Shown: one piece after another, positions 34,148 through 43,082 of the stretch
Numbering within the stretch: position 1 is the stretch's first letter
How the letters are laid out: every line of letters starts with the position of its first letter
Source: Sulfitobacter sp. DFL-14
GTDB lineage: Bacteria > Pseudomonadota > Alphaproteobacteria > Rhodobacterales > Rhodobacteraceae
Length of the DNA stretch: 44,917 nt
NCBI RefSeq assembly: GCF_003335585.1
Contig: NZ_QBFD01000004.1
Span: 1 to 44,917 of the forward strand
Reading direction: 5' to 3'
The notes under the pieces: model-generated
The model's input: only the letters and a program-made list of their open reading frames with translations
Told to the model about the DNA's origin: nothing
Databases searched by the model: none
Position numbers and translations under genes: made by a program

Positions 34148-34900
34148 ATGAGCGCCAACGTATTAGAGATTGAAGGCCTGACCAAACGCTTCGGCGCATT
34201 CGTTGCTGTCGCGGGTGTCGACCTCGGCATCCGACGGGGCAGCATTCACGCTCTGATCGGACCGAACGGTGCTGGCAAGACAACTTGCTTCAACCTGCTG
34301 ACCAAGTTCCTGACCCCGACCTCCGGGATCATCCGTTTCAACGGTCGCGACATCACCGCACTGGACCCTGCGTCCATCGCCCGAACGGGTCTGGTGCGCT
34401 CTTTCCAGATTTCCGCCGTTTTCAACAGCATGACGTCACTTGAGAACGTGATGCTTGCCTTGCAGCGCAAGCGGGGGGAATCCTATGATTTCTGGACCCG
34501 CAAATCCACCCTGTCCGGCAATCGCGCACAGGCGATGGACCATCTGCATTCGGTCGGTATCGCGCATCTTGCCGAAACCGAAGCCAGCGATCTTTCCTAT
34601 GGTCACCGCCGTGCGCTTGAAATCGCGACGACCCTGGCGCTGGAACCCGAGGTCATCTTGCTTGACGAGCCTACGGCGGGCATGGGGATTGAGGATGTGG
34701 ACCGCATCACGCGGCTGATCCACGACGCGGCACAGGGCAGAACCGTGCTGATGGTCGAGCATAACCTCGGCATCGTTTCCGAAATCTGCGACGAGGTGAC
34801 CGTGCTAGCGCGCGGACGTATCCTTGCCCAGGGCGACTATGCCTCTATCGCCGCCAACGAAGAGGTCGTCGAAGCCTATCTGGGAGGTGGCCATGCCTGA
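34148..34900 (+). CDS. livG: ABC transporter ATP-binding protein, LivG type
   Basis: About 250 residues, a cytoplasmic ATPase. Walker A is GPNGAGKT at 38-45, the signature is in LSYGHRRALEIA (a SYG variant typical of LivG), and Walker B is VILLDEPTAGM. The ATG at 34148 is preferred to the frame start at 34109, which overlaps the preceding intergenic hairpin-like GC-rich stretch. It overlaps livF by eight bases. Confidence 0.9.
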   Translation: MSANVLEIEGLTKRFGAFVAVAGVDLGIRRGSIHALIGPNGAGKTTCFNLLTKFLTPTSGIIRFNGRDITALDPASIARTGLVRSFQISAVFNSMTSLENVMLALQRKRGESYDFWTRKSTLSGNRAQAMDHLHSVGIAHLAETEASDLSYGHRRALEIATTLALEPEVILLDEPTAGMGIEDVDRITRLIHDAAQGRTVLMVEHNLGIVSEICDEVTVLARGRILAQGDYASIAANEEVVEAYLGGGHA

Positions 34901-35615
34901 TACCCCACCCAACATCAAGAATGCGCTTCAGATTTCCGGGCTTCAGGCGTGGTACGGGGTCAGCCAGGCGCTGCACGATATCTCGATTTCCGTGGTAACA
35001 GGAGAACTGGTGACGCTGCTGGGCCGCAACGGTGCAGGCAAAACCACGACGATGCGGTCGATCGTGGGCATGGTGACGCGGCGCGAAGGCTCCATCTTGG
35101 TCAACGGCGTCGAAACCGTGTCCATGCCCTCTCACAAGATCGCGCGGGCTGGTGTCGCCATCTGCCCCGAAGACAGGGGCATCTACGCCAGCCTGACTGC
35201 CGAGGAAAACCTTGTCCTCCCTGCCATCGTCGCGCAGGGCGGCATGAGCGTGTCCGAAATCCTGAAGCTGTTTCCCAGCCTCAAGGACCGTCTTGGAAGT
35301 CCGGGCATGAAGCTGTCAGGTGGCGAGCAGCAGATGCTGGCCATCGGGCGCATCCTGCGGACCGGCGCGCGGCTGCTGCTGCTTGACGAGCCAACCGAGG
35401 GCTTGGCCCCGGTCGTCGTGCAGCAGATCGGCGCTGCCATCGCCGACCTGAAGGCGCGCGGATACACTATCCTTATGGTTGAACAGAACGTGCGGTTCGC
35501 GTCCACCGTAGCTGACCGACACTATGTCATCGACCGTGGCCACGTCGCCGAAACCTTCGACAACCAGACCCTTCTTGCCGATTTCGACCGTATCAGTGCC
35601 CGTCTCAGCGCCTGA
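34893..35615 (+). CDS. livF: ABC transporter ATP-binding protein, LivF type
   Basis: About 240 residues, the second ATPase subunit. Walker A is GRNGAGKTT, the signature is KLSGGEQQMLAIGR, Walker B is LLLLDEPTEGLAP, and an EDRGIYASLTAEENL segment is typical of LivF. GGGAGG lies just before the ATG at 34893, inside the end of livG. It ends six bases before the stop of the convergent AraC gene, so the transporter genes are split here into two transcription units. Confidence 0.9.
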   Translation: MPDTPPNIKNALQISGLQAWYGVSQALHDISISVVTGELVTLLGRNGAGKTTTMRSIVGMVTRREGSILVNGVETVSMPSHKIARAGVAICPEDRGIYASLTAEENLVLPAIVAQGGMSVSEILKLFPSLKDRLGSPGMKLSGGEQQMLAIGRILRTGARLLLLDEPTEGLAPVVVQQIGAAIADLKARGYTILMVEQNVRFASTVADRHYVIDRGHVAETFDNQTLLADFDRISARLSA

Positions 35616-35621
35616 CGAACA

Positions 35622-36488
35622 TCAGACCTCGGTGTCTTCCACAGCCGGTGGCGTGCGGCGGCGCTGAAATCGTGAGGGCCGAAATCCCGTCATCCTCTTG
35701 AACGTGTTCGAGAAGGCGAAGGGGTTCTGATACCCCACTTCAAAGGCCACGTCCCCAACACGCTTGTCCGTCGTCGCAAGGACCTGCGCCGCATGCTGCA
35801 CCCTCAAATAGGTCAGCTGTTGCATAGGGCTCCGGCCAAGACGAGTCTGGCACAGGCGGCGCAGATGTTCGCCGCTCATACCCGCAATGACGGCCAGCTG
35901 GTCCAGCGTCCAGGGACGCCCCAGATCCGCGATGACCTCGTTCCAGAGCTTGCTCAACCTCTCTTCGTTGCGCAGCGGCTCAGTATAGCGTTTGACGTAA
36001 TGCTCTATCAGATCAATCCAAAGGACCGTTGCCGCGATATCGCCACCGTTCTGCATCTCATGATAAAGCCCGAGGATCGCGTCGGACAACGGCAGGGGAT
36101 CAACCTTCGCGACCAGGGGCGTCATTCCGCCGATGGCCGAACGGGGGGACTGCGGCATGTACCGTACCCAACAGTATTGCCAGCGCTTGCCCGGAATCGC
36201 GTGAAAGGCGTGCAGCACATGGGCCGGAGCCAGCGTTACCATCCCCTCCCGGTGCGCGCGCCAGCGACCGTCAAGAAGCATTCGTCCCTCCCCGCCGATA
36301 CAGGCGTGAAGATATGCGCCGCTCAAGTTCGTGCGCACGACGCGGTAGGGTGGCGCGGCATCGCCGACACCCACGTGCGAAAGCAACCTTCGCGCCAGAG
36401 GAGGACAGTCCTCGGCGCGCACGATCTTCTGTCGGGTATCATCGCCGACAATGTGGGTTTCGGATAGTTTCTCGTGCATGGTGACCAT
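35622..36488 (-). CDS. AraC-family transcriptional regulator
   Basis: 288 residues. An N-terminal cupin-like sensor half (VVRTNLSGAYLHACIGGEGRMLLDGRW, LAPAHVLHAFHAIPG) precedes the double helix-turn-helix (LDQLAVIAGMSGEHLRRLCQTRLGRSPMQQLTYLRVQHAAQVL, and VGDVAFEVGYQNPFAFSNTFKRMTGFRPSRFQ in outline). Starts at 36488 or 36479 are possible. It lies on the opposite strand between livF and livH, convergent with the first and divergent from the second, and is the natural candidate regulator of both halves of this cluster. Confidence 0.9.
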   Translation of the reverse strand: MVTMHEKLSETHIVGDDTRQKIVRAEDCPPLARRLLSHVGVGDAAPPYRVVRTNLSGAYLHACIGGEGRMLLDGRWRAHREGMVTLAPAHVLHAFHAIPGKRWQYCWVRYMPQSPRSAIGGMTPLVAKVDPLPLSDAILGLYHEMQNGGDIAATVLWIDLIEHYVKRYTEPLRNEERLSKLWNEVIADLGRPWTLDQLAVIAGMSGEHLRRLCQTRLGRSPMQQLTYLRVQHAAQVLATTDKRVGDVAFEVGYQNPFAFSNTFKRMTGFRPSRFQRRRTPPAVEDTEV

Positions 36489-36580
36489 TGATAAGATGTT
36501 TCCGGCGATAATAAAGTGGGTAACAGTAAAAACAAGGCGCGAAGTACCGTGCCGAACGAGGCATTCGAGGGGGAGGGCCG

Positions 36581-37471
36581 ATGATTGACATTTTCGGCGT
36601 GCCGCTCGTGGCGCTGACCGGCCAGATCATGCTGGGGATCGTCAACGGGGCGTTCTACGCGGTGCTGAGCCTCGGGCTTGCGATCATCTTTGGGATCGTC
36701 AAGGTCGTGAATTTCGCCCATGGTGCATTCTTCATGATGGGAGCGTTCATCTCGTTCCTGCTGCTCAGCCACCTGAACATCGGTTTCTGGGGCGCGATCT
36801 TCATCGCGCCGCTGATCGTGGGCGCACTGGGCATCGTAGTCGAACGTGTATTGCTGCGCCGGATCTACGGTCTGGACCCGATCTACGGGCTTTTGCTGAC
36901 CTTCGGCATGGTGCTCGTGATCGAGGGCGGTTTCAGGGTTGCCTATGGCTCGTCCGGGCAAATCTACACGGCACCGGATGCATTGCGCGGCGCCGTGAAC
37001 CTGGGGTTCATGTTTATGCCGATCTACCGTCTTTTCGTGATCGGTGCGGCCGTCGTGATCTGCGCCGTCACCTGGATAGTCATCGAACGCACGTCTCTGG
37101 GGGCCAGACTTCGGGCGGCGACGGAACGCCCGCAACTGACACAGGCCTTCGGCATCAACGTGCCGCTGCTGATGACCTTGACCTATGGGGCGGGCGTCGC
37201 TCTGGCAGCCCTGGCCGGTGTCCTCGCCGCGCCGATCCAGAACGTCAGCCCCTCGATGGGGTCAGAGCTGGTCGTCATCGTCTTTGCCATCGTCGTCATC
37301 GGTGGTCTGGGGTCGGTGTCGGGGGCGGCGATCACCGGCCTGATGCTTGGCGTGATCGAAGGCCTGACCAAGGTGTTCTACTCCGAAGCGTCCACGATCA
37401 TCGTCTTCCTCATCATGGCCGTTGTCCTGATGGTCCGGCCTGCTGGACTCTTCGGCCGGGAGGAAGGTTAG
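36581..37471 (+). CDS. livH: Branched-chain-type ABC transporter permease, LivH type
   Basis: 296 residues, about eight hydrophobic helices. The family pattern is clear: GIVNGAFYAVLSLGLAIIFGIVKVVNFAHGAFFMMGAF and, near the C-terminus, GAGVALAALAGVLAAP followed by VFAIVVIGGLGSVSGAAITG. The ribosome binding site GGGGGAGG lies before the ATG. The LivM gene starts directly after its stop. With LivM it forms the membrane channel served by LivG/LivF encoded 1 kb upstream. Confidence 0.92.
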   Translation: MIDIFGVPLVALTGQIMLGIVNGAFYAVLSLGLAIIFGIVKVVNFAHGAFFMMGAFISFLLLSHLNIGFWGAIFIAPLIVGALGIVVERVLLRRIYGLDPIYGLLLTFGMVLVIEGGFRVAYGSSGQIYTAPDALRGAVNLGFMFMPIYRLFVIGAAVVICAVTWIVIERTSLGARLRAATERPQLTQAFGINVPLLMTLTYGAGVALAALAGVLAAPIQNVSPSMGSELVVIVFAIVVIGGLGSVSGAAITGLMLGVIEGLTKVFYSEASTIIVFLIMAVVLMVRPAGLFGREEG

Positions 37472-38455
37472 GTGCCCCGCAGTCTTGCATATTCGCTTGG
37501 CGCGGCGGGATTGCTGGCGCTGATACTGGTGCCCTTCTTTCCGCAGGTCATCTACCCCGTCTTCGTGATGCGGGTGATGTGTCTCGCTCTTTTCGCCTGT
37601 GCCTTCAACATCCTGCTCGGACAGACGGGCATTCTGTCGTTCGGTCACGCAGCCTTCTTCGGCAGTTCCGCCTATTTCTGCGGATATATGCTCAAAGAGC
37701 AGGGACTCTCGCCCGAGATTGCCATCCTGACGGGTGTGGTCAGCGCCAGCTTGTTGGGTGCGGGGATCGGCGCACTGGCGACGCGCCGGTCGGGTATCTA
37801 CCTTGCCATGATCACCCTCGCCCTGTCGCAACTGGTCTACTTCCTGTTCCTGCGTTTGCCCTGGACGCATGCCGAAGATGGCATGCAGCAGATACCACGG
37901 GGCGTTTTCTTCGGCGTCCTTGACCTGAACTCCGACAAGACCCTGTATTTCTTCGTCCTGATCCTCACGCTTCTTGCGCTCGCCCTTATTCACCGCATCA
38001 TCCATTCGCCCTTCGGCGAGGTGCTGCGCGCGATCCGCGAGCATGAACCGCGGGCAAAGTCCCTGGGGTTTCCGGTCGCCCGCTACAAGATCCTGGCCTT
38101 TACCCTTTCCGCCGGTCTGGCGGGGCTCGCCGGATCACTCAAGGCCATCATCTTTCAGGTTGCCTCTCTGCGGGACGTGCACTGGAGCATGTCCGGCGAC
38201 GTCATCCTGATGACACTGCTGGGCGGCATGAATTCGGTATTCGGTCCGGCCCTCGGCGCGGCGCTCATCTCCGCGCTCTACCACTACCTCGATTTCCTCG
38301 GGGGCTGGGTCACGATCATGGTGGGCACGATCTTCATTCTTTGCGTCCTGGCTTTCCGCAAGGGAATCGTGGGCGAACTTCAGGCGGCCCTTACGACACG
38401 TCGCAGCGACACAGCTTCAAATGACAAAAAGGACAGCGAAAATGCCACGAATTGA
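37472..38455 (+). CDS. livM: Branched-chain-type ABC transporter permease, LivM type
   Basis: 327 residues with eight or more helices. Motifs include [20 protein letters not shown] (the family GHA motif), [31 protein letters not shown] (the ATPase contact loop) and [17 protein letters not shown]. It starts with GTG at 37472 directly after the livH stop, with GGAGG ahead. The polar C-terminal tail after residue 300 overlaps the next gene by 14 bases, a sign of one tightly coupled operon with the three following enzymes. Confidence 0.92.
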   Translation: MPRSLAYSLGAAGLLALILVPFFPQVIYPVFVMRVMCLALFACAFNILLGQTGILSFGHAAFFGSSAYFCGYMLKEQGLSPEIAILTGVVSASLLGAGIGALATRRSGIYLAMITLALSQLVYFLFLRLPWTHAEDGMQQIPRGVFFGVLDLNSDKTLYFFVLILTLLALALIHRIIHSPFGEVLRAIREHEPRAKSLGFPVARYKILAFTLSAGLAGLAGSLKAIIFQVASLRDVHWSMSGDVILMTLLGGMNSVFGPALGAALISALYHYLDFLGGWVTIMVGTIFILCVLAFRKGIVGELQAALTTRRSDTASNDKKDSENATN

Positions 38456-39275
38456 TCGGTCCAGAATCCTGGAACGTCTGAACGGACAAATCGCGGACGG
38501 TGTGCCGATCGTGGGCGGCGGTGCAGGCACCGGGATATCCGCCAAAAGTGAGGAAGCAGGCGGAATCGACCTGATCATCGTCTACAACTCCGGTCGCTAT
38601 CGCATGGCGGGCCGCGCCTCCTCTGCCGGGCTACTGGCCTATGGCAACGCCAACGAGATCGTCAAGGACATGGCACTGGAGATCCTGCCCGTCTGCAAGA
38701 CGACGCCCGTGATCGCCGGGGTGAACGGCACCGACCCCTTTGTCATCATGCCGGTTTTGCTGCGCGAGTTGAAAGACCTTGGCTATTCGGGGGTGCAGAA
38801 CTTTCCCACCGTGGGGATCATCGACGGCACCTTTCGGATCAGCCTCGAAGAGACCGGCATCAACTACGCATCCGAAGTCGACATGATCCGTCAGGCGCAC
38901 GAGATCGACCTGTTGACGACGCCCTATGTCTTCGACCCGGACCAGGCGACCGAGATGGCAAAGGCCGGTGCCGACATCATCGTGCCGCACATGGGCGTGA
39001 CGACCGGGGGCACGATCGGCGCAACCACATCGAAGACGCTTGAGGATTCAGTGCGCCTGATCGATGAATGTGCCGAGGCCGCGAAGAAAGTGCGCAAGGA
39101 TGTCATCATCATTGCGCATGGCGGCCCGATAGCGACACCCGAAGATGTGGCCTACGTGCTTGAGCACAGCGCCCATTGTCACGGTTTCTATGGTGCCTCA
39201 AGCGTGGAGCGGCTTCCAGTCGAGACCGCAATCAAATCGAATATCGAGGCCTTCAAGGCGCTTCGGCTAAAGTGA
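38442..39275 (+). CDS. Phosphoenolpyruvate-hydrolase-family TIM-barrel protein
   Basis: About 277 residues of the PEP_hydrolase domain family. Conserved blocks are [76 protein letters not shown] and [17 protein letters not shown] in outline, matching the barrel domain found fused to UPF0261 in plant Tm-1 proteins. The ATG at 38442 has AAGGA at suitable distance. The reaction in bacteria is not established for this context; a lyase or hydrolase on a carboxylated substrate is likely. It is coupled to livM and followed by SRPBCC and Tm-1-like genes. Confidence 0.85.
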   Translation: MPRIDRSRILERLNGQIADGVPIVGGGAGTGISAKSEEAGGIDLIIVYNSGRYRMAGRASSAGLLAYGNANEIVKDMALEILPVCKTTPVIAGVNGTDPFVIMPVLLRELKDLGYSGVQNFPTVGIIDGTFRISLEETGINYASEVDMIRQAHEIDLLTTPYVFDPDQATEMAKAGADIIVPHMGVTTGGTIGATTSKTLEDSVRLIDECAEAAKKVRKDVIIIAHGGPIATPEDVAYVLEHSAHCHGFYGASSVERLPVETAIKSNIEAFKALRLK

Positions 39276-39294
39276 ATCACCAAGGGAGGAAACC

Positions 39295-39744
39295 ATGGCG
39301 AGAGTTTACATAAGCGCAGTCATCGACGCCCCGCTGGATGCGGCATGGGCCGTGTTGCGCGATTTCAACGCCCTGCCGAAATACCACCGCTTCTTCAGCA
39401 AGAGCGAGATCGAGGACGGACTGCCCTCGGACCGGATCGGCTGCGTGCGCAACTTCTACACCCATGACGGCGGACATATCCGCGAGCAGCTTCTGACCCT
39501 GTCGGACCGCGAACACCGGTGCTGCTATTGTATCCTGGAAGCGACGCTTCCCGTGCAGAACTACGTCTCGGAGATGACGCTGAAGCCGATCACCGAAACC
39601 GGCAAGACCTTTGGGGAATGGTGGGCGGAATACGACGTGGCCGACGCCGACGCCAAGGAGGTCCACCAGACCGTGTCGGATACATTCCGCTTTGCCTTCG
39701 AGGGGGCAGAGGACGTCATTCACGGACGCCCGGTGCAGCGGTGA
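39295..39744 (+). CDS. SRPBCC-family protein
   Basis: 149 residues of the START/Bet v 1-like helix-grip fold: VYISAVIDAPLDAAWAVLRDFNALPKYH at the N-terminus, a central antiparallel sheet region, and a long C-terminal helix. Such proteins bind hydrophobic ligands or act as cyclases/lyases on polyketide- or aromatic-like molecules. GGGAGG lies before the ATG. Its stop overlaps the next start (TGATG). Lying between the two Tm-1 domain homologues, it suggests they share a small-molecule substrate. Confidence 0.82.
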   Translation: MARVYISAVIDAPLDAAWAVLRDFNALPKYHRFFSKSEIEDGLPSDRIGCVRNFYTHDGGHIREQLLTLSDREHRCCYCILEATLPVQNYVSEMTLKPITETGKTFGEWWAEYDVADADAKEVHQTVSDTFRFAFEGAEDVIHGRPVQR

Positions 39745-40943
39745 TGCAGGCGCGCGTCTATGTCGTCGGCACGTTCGACACCAAGGCCGAAGAGCTTCTC
39801 TATGTGGCACGGCTGGTCCGCGAGGCCGGAGCCGCGGTTACCACCGTCGATGTGGGCACAACGGCAAGCGCGTCCGACGCCGACGTTTCGGCGCATGACG
39901 TGGCCAGCTGTCATCCCGAAGGCGGTGCCAGAATTGCCGAGGCGGCCGATCGCGGGCAGGCCGTCATCGCCATGTCCAAAGCGCTGATAGCCTTCATCGG
40001 AACGCGCACGGACGTCGGCGGCATCCTGGCACTTGGCGGGTCCGGCGGCACCTCGCTGATCGCGCCCGCGATGCGGGCCCTGCCTCTTGGCACGCCGAAG
40101 CTGATGGTTTCCACCGTCGCCGCCGGAGACACCTCGGGCTATGTCGGAGTGTCCGACATGACGATGATGTATCCGGTCACCGATATCGCAGGTCTGAACA
40201 CCGTTTCGCGCCGCATCCTCGCAAACGCGGCCCATGCCATCGCCGGTATGGTCGCCGGGGCAACGGCAGAAACCCAAGACACCCGCCCTGCCCTTGCGCT
40301 GTCCATGTTCGGCGTCACGACCAAGGCGGTCGAGCTCCTGCGCGCACGGCTGGACAAGGACTTTGACTGTATCGTCTTCCATGCCAACGGGTCCGGCGGA
40401 AGGTCCCTGGAAGCCATCGCCGGCAGCGGCATGGTCAAGGCGATAGTTGACATCACGACCACCGAAGTGGCCGATCACCTGATGGGGGGCATCTGCTCGG
40501 CCGGACCACAGAGGTTCGATGTGATTGCTCGGACCGGCATTCCATGGATCGGGTCCTGTGGCGCCATCGACATGGTCAACTTCGGCCCGCGCGACAGCGT
40601 TCCCGCGCAATATGCCGACCGTCAGTTCCTTGTTCACAACGCTGATATAACGCTTATGCGTACAACCCCCGCCGAAAATATCGACATGGCGAAGTGGCTG
40701 GCCGCCAAGCTGAATGCCGCAATCGGGCCGGTTGATCTGGTCCTGCCACTCGGCGGCGTGTCCGCGCTCGACGCGCCCGGCGGGGCGTTCTGGGACCCGG
40801 CGGCAGACAAGGCCTTTTTTCGAACGCTCGTGGCCGAGTTCAAGACGACGAAGAACCGCCGTCTTCACCATGTAAATGCGCACATCAACACCCCGGCGTT
40901 CGCCGATTTTGTCGAAACGCTGGTCAGACAGCACATGGGTTAA
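39744..40943 (+). CDS. Tm-1-like ATP-binding (UPF0261) protein
   Basis: 399 residues of the UPF0261/Tm-1 N-terminal domain family. Visible blocks are VYVVGTFDTKAEELLYVARLVREAG, TVDVGT, ILALGGSGGTSLIAPAMRALPLGTPKLMVSTVAAG, and FHANGSGGRSLEAIAGSG in outline; glycine-rich loops are consistent with nucleotide binding reported for Tm-1. In plants this domain is fused to the TIM barrel encoded here two genes upstream. The start at 39744 overlaps the SRPBCC stop by one base; the long upstream frame from 39519 is antisense-like and rejected. It ends the operon. Confidence 0.88.
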   Translation: MQARVYVVGTFDTKAEELLYVARLVREAGAAVTTVDVGTTASASDADVSAHDVASCHPEGGARIAEAADRGQAVIAMSKALIAFIGTRTDVGGILALGGSGGTSLIAPAMRALPLGTPKLMVSTVAAGDTSGYVGVSDMTMMYPVTDIAGLNTVSRRILANAAHAIAGMVAGATAETQDTRPALALSMFGVTTKAVELLRARLDKDFDCIVFHANGSGGRSLEAIAGSGMVKAIVDITTTEVADHLMGGICSAGPQRFDVIARTGIPWIGSCGAIDMVNFGPRDSVPAQYADRQFLVHNADITLMRTTPAENIDMAKWLAAKLNAAIGPVDLVLPLGGVSALDAPGGAFWDPAADKAFFRTLVAEFKTTKNRRLHHVNAHINTPAFADFVETLVRQHMG

Positions 40944-41200
40944 CCCCGCGACGGACTGCGTGGCTCTGACGTTATCCGGCTTCGCAGGCTGTTGAATTTT
41001 GCGAGGAATTGACCCGGTTTTCTGAAACGCCGTGACCCACTGATATCAACACACCGCCCTTCGCCTGCTTCAACACCGCCATGAACTGTGCGTCGCTATC
41101 AGATATCTTGCCAAGAAAATTTTACTTTTGAACACCGCAAGATTTAGGGGGGATCACCCTGTGCGCGATTAACCACCGATGACGTAAAGCTTGCGCATGC
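40944..41200. other. Intergenic flank before the tni transposon
   Basis: No gene is seen. The stretch around 40989-41045 (TTGACCCGG, then TGACCCACTGA) resembles noncoding sequence found beside IS21- or IS256-like elements, but I cannot assign it. It ends at the transposon left end at 41201; the five bases before it (CATGC) do not match those after the right end (TGATG). Confidence 0.4.
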
Positions 41201-41226
41201 TGTCGTAGTACCCTAATAAAAGAGAA
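41201..41226 (+). repeat. Left terminal inverted repeat of the tni transposon
   Basis: It begins TGTCGTAGTACCCTAATAAA and matches the reverse complement of 44832-44857 at 23 of 26 positions. It contains one site-like motif (41208-41222); a second, TGTGCCTCTATTTAGG, is at 41259-41274 and overlaps the tniQ stop. Confidence 0.85.
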
Positions 41227-41268
41227 ATTACCGCTTCTGGCCTATTTTGGCGATTTCTGTGCCTCTAT

Positions 41269-42228
41269 TTAGGATATGTCCACAGGTTTCGGCGACCTTC
41301 GGATGAGTGGTTCCGTCTGCCAAATCTCTTGCGCGCGGAGCAGAAGTGCATGTCGATCAGTGTTGGAGCCGAGTTCTTCAATTGCGCGTCGTGCCGCATG
41401 AAGCGCTCTCTCGGATGGCACAAGTCCAGTTGTTCCGAGCCCTCGTGTTCTAGCTCGGCGGCCTATGGCTCCCTGGTCTGCATATCGATATTCATGAAGT
41501 CGGGCCCAGCTCTGGAGATTCTCCAAAGCCTCACTCTGTCGCGGAAACGTACGCAACAGACTCCGCGCTGCCCGGTTGTTTCGCGCCACCCGATAGGCAG
41601 TGCGAAGCAACGGGTGCTTTGATCCGAGTTCAATCGCAGCGAGAACAATTGTTCTTTGGGCTTGGTTCTCAGAGATCAGCGCATCTGCATCCGCCAATTT
41701 CCACAATCGCAGAAGGTCTGACGTTTGTCTGAACTGATGCAGGCTTTGTTGGTCGCCAGAGACTACAGCTGACGCCAATCTTTTAGCCCCCTGAACCGCA
41801 CGCGCTTTCATACGCTTTGAGATACCAGCATGCGGACATGTCGATACCAGAGACCGACCGCAACTTTCACAGTTTGTCGACCAAGCAAACCGCCAGTGGC
41901 GCAATACCAGATCCGGCGTTTGCTCTTGGCAATATGTGCAGGTCTGAAAGTCATGTGTTGCCAGATAGTTCAATGAGCGGGCGCTCAAATTTGGCAATGT
42001 CATCGCCGCAATCTCGGTACGTTTTCTTCCAACAGCCGCGCACAATCGGTCTACACAAACTTGCTCAAGGTCGCTCGAGCGGTCGGGCACCCTGCCCCTT
42101 TGCAAGCCAAGATAGCCGCACAGTTCTTCGGTTGAACAGTGATTGGCTTGTGCCAGCCGGGTAAGCCAGCTCGAAAGCAGTTCATCGCATAGGGGTGGTG
42201 GTCGGCGGGGCAGAAGCTTGATGGTCAC
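41269..42228 (-). CDS. tniQ: TniQ target-selection protein
   Basis: 319 residues of the TniQ family, which links target recognition to the TniB-TniA transposition machinery. The N-terminal PRRPPPLCDELLSSWLTRLAQANH is the TniQ start pattern. A zinc ribbon is formed by Cys97, Cys100, Cys120 and Cys123 (CTYC...CESC). A helical C-terminal region follows. The GTG start at 42228 overlaps the tniB stop by four bases. Its stop codon lies within an inner transposase-site-like repeat of the left end, which shows how compact the element is. Confidence 0.88.
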   Translation of the reverse strand: MTIKLLPRRPPPLCDELLSSWLTRLAQANHCSTEELCGYLGLQRGRVPDRSSDLEQVCVDRLCAAVGRKRTEIAAMTLPNLSARSLNYLATHDFQTCTYCQEQTPDLVLRHWRFAWSTNCESCGRSLVSTCPHAGISKRMKARAVQGAKRLASAVVSGDQQSLHQFRQTSDLLRLWKLADADALISENQAQRTIVLAAIELGSKHPLLRTAYRVARNNRAARSLLRTFPRQSEALENLQSWARLHEYRYADQGAIGRRARTRGLGTTGLVPSERALHAARRAIEELGSNTDRHALLLRAQEIWQTEPLIRRSPKPVDIS

Positions 42229-43082
42229 TCGGCCTCAACGGCCGTCTCAAGCGGAACCGTCCACGCATGTTTGTTCCAGGTCGGCCGCCATGTCGCGACA
42301 GCCTCATCCGTAATCCTCTCTTCCCCAGAATGAATCGCATCGATGGCCAGAGACTTAATCATGATAAAGACGCGGGACGTGACCCCGCCGGTCACCTTCA
42401 GGATGGTTCGGAGCGAAGCAACGGTCAGGCCCGAAGGTTTTTCCAGCGCCATGGCCGCGATCAGTGTTTGGATCAGACGTGAGAACTCTACATCGTCTTC
42501 CCAAAGCGGCAAAAAATGTTCATCCAACCGGCGCGCAAGCTGGTCATCGCCACGGACGGCATCAAGCGCTTCGTTAACGCCAAAGACCACGAGCGATACG
42601 CTAAGCTCATTTGCGAGGAACCGTAGCATGTTGAGGAACCGACGTTGCTCCCTGTAACTGCCGGCAAGCAGATTGTGCACCTCGTCAATCATGAGCATTT
42701 TCAGGTCCATGTCTCTGAGATGGTTCAGCGCCCGAACCTCCAGTTCCGAGACTGTGCGACGCCCCCACATGGGCGCGCCAATCGTAGATAGTAAGTGTTG
42801 GTAGAACCTTCTCTCATCCGGCGCGGGTGGTGCCTGAAGCAGCAATACAGGTGTCTTGGTGATCCCGAGATCACTCTTGTATTGAGTGGGATACTTGCTC
42901 GCCATACGTTTGGCGATCATCGTCTTCCCGATGCCAGAGCTCCCATAGACCATCAAACCTGGCATGCGACTTTGTCGCGGTGTTTCCATCAATGATGTCA
43001 ATCGATTGAGGACAATCGTTGCACGATCAAAAGCGATCCAATGGTCGCTGCGAATGCGGTCAATTCTTTCGTTTTGGGTCAT
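42225..43082 (-). CDS. tniB: TniB AAA+ ATPase
   Basis: About 285 residues, the TnsC/TniB-type AAA+ regulator that assembles on DNA and activates TniA. Walker A is GSSGIGKT at 47-54, Walker B is MLMIDE at 129-134, followed by VHNLLAGSYREQRRFLNMLRFLANEL; a sensor-like VVFGVNEALDAV is visible. I take the ATG at 43082 (MTQNERID), overlapping the tniA end by about 23 bases; an ATG at 43091 is possible. Intact by sequence. Confidence 0.9.
   Translation of the reverse strand: MTQNERIDRIRSDHWIAFDRATIVLNRLTSLMETPRQSRMPGLMVYGSSGIGKTMIAKRMASKYPTQYKSDLGITKTPVLLLQAPPAPDERRFYQHLLSTIGAPMWGRRTVSELEVRALNHLRDMDLKMLMIDEVHNLLAGSYREQRRFLNMLRFLANELSVSLVVFGVNEALDAVRGDDQLARRLDEHFLPLWEDDVEFSRLIQTLIAAMALEKPSGLTVASLRTILKVTGGVTSRVFIMIKSLAIDAIHSGEERITDEAVATWRPTWNKHAWTVPLETAVEAE

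Noticed and set aside
36323..37135. Minus-strand frame of 270 codons across the AraC-livH gap
   Set aside because: It is charged, repetitive, and antisense to livH; it overlaps the AraC gene start with no protein family match.
39720..40934. Minus-strand frame of 404 codons
   Set aside because: Antisense shadow of the Tm-1-like gene; no recognisable domain.
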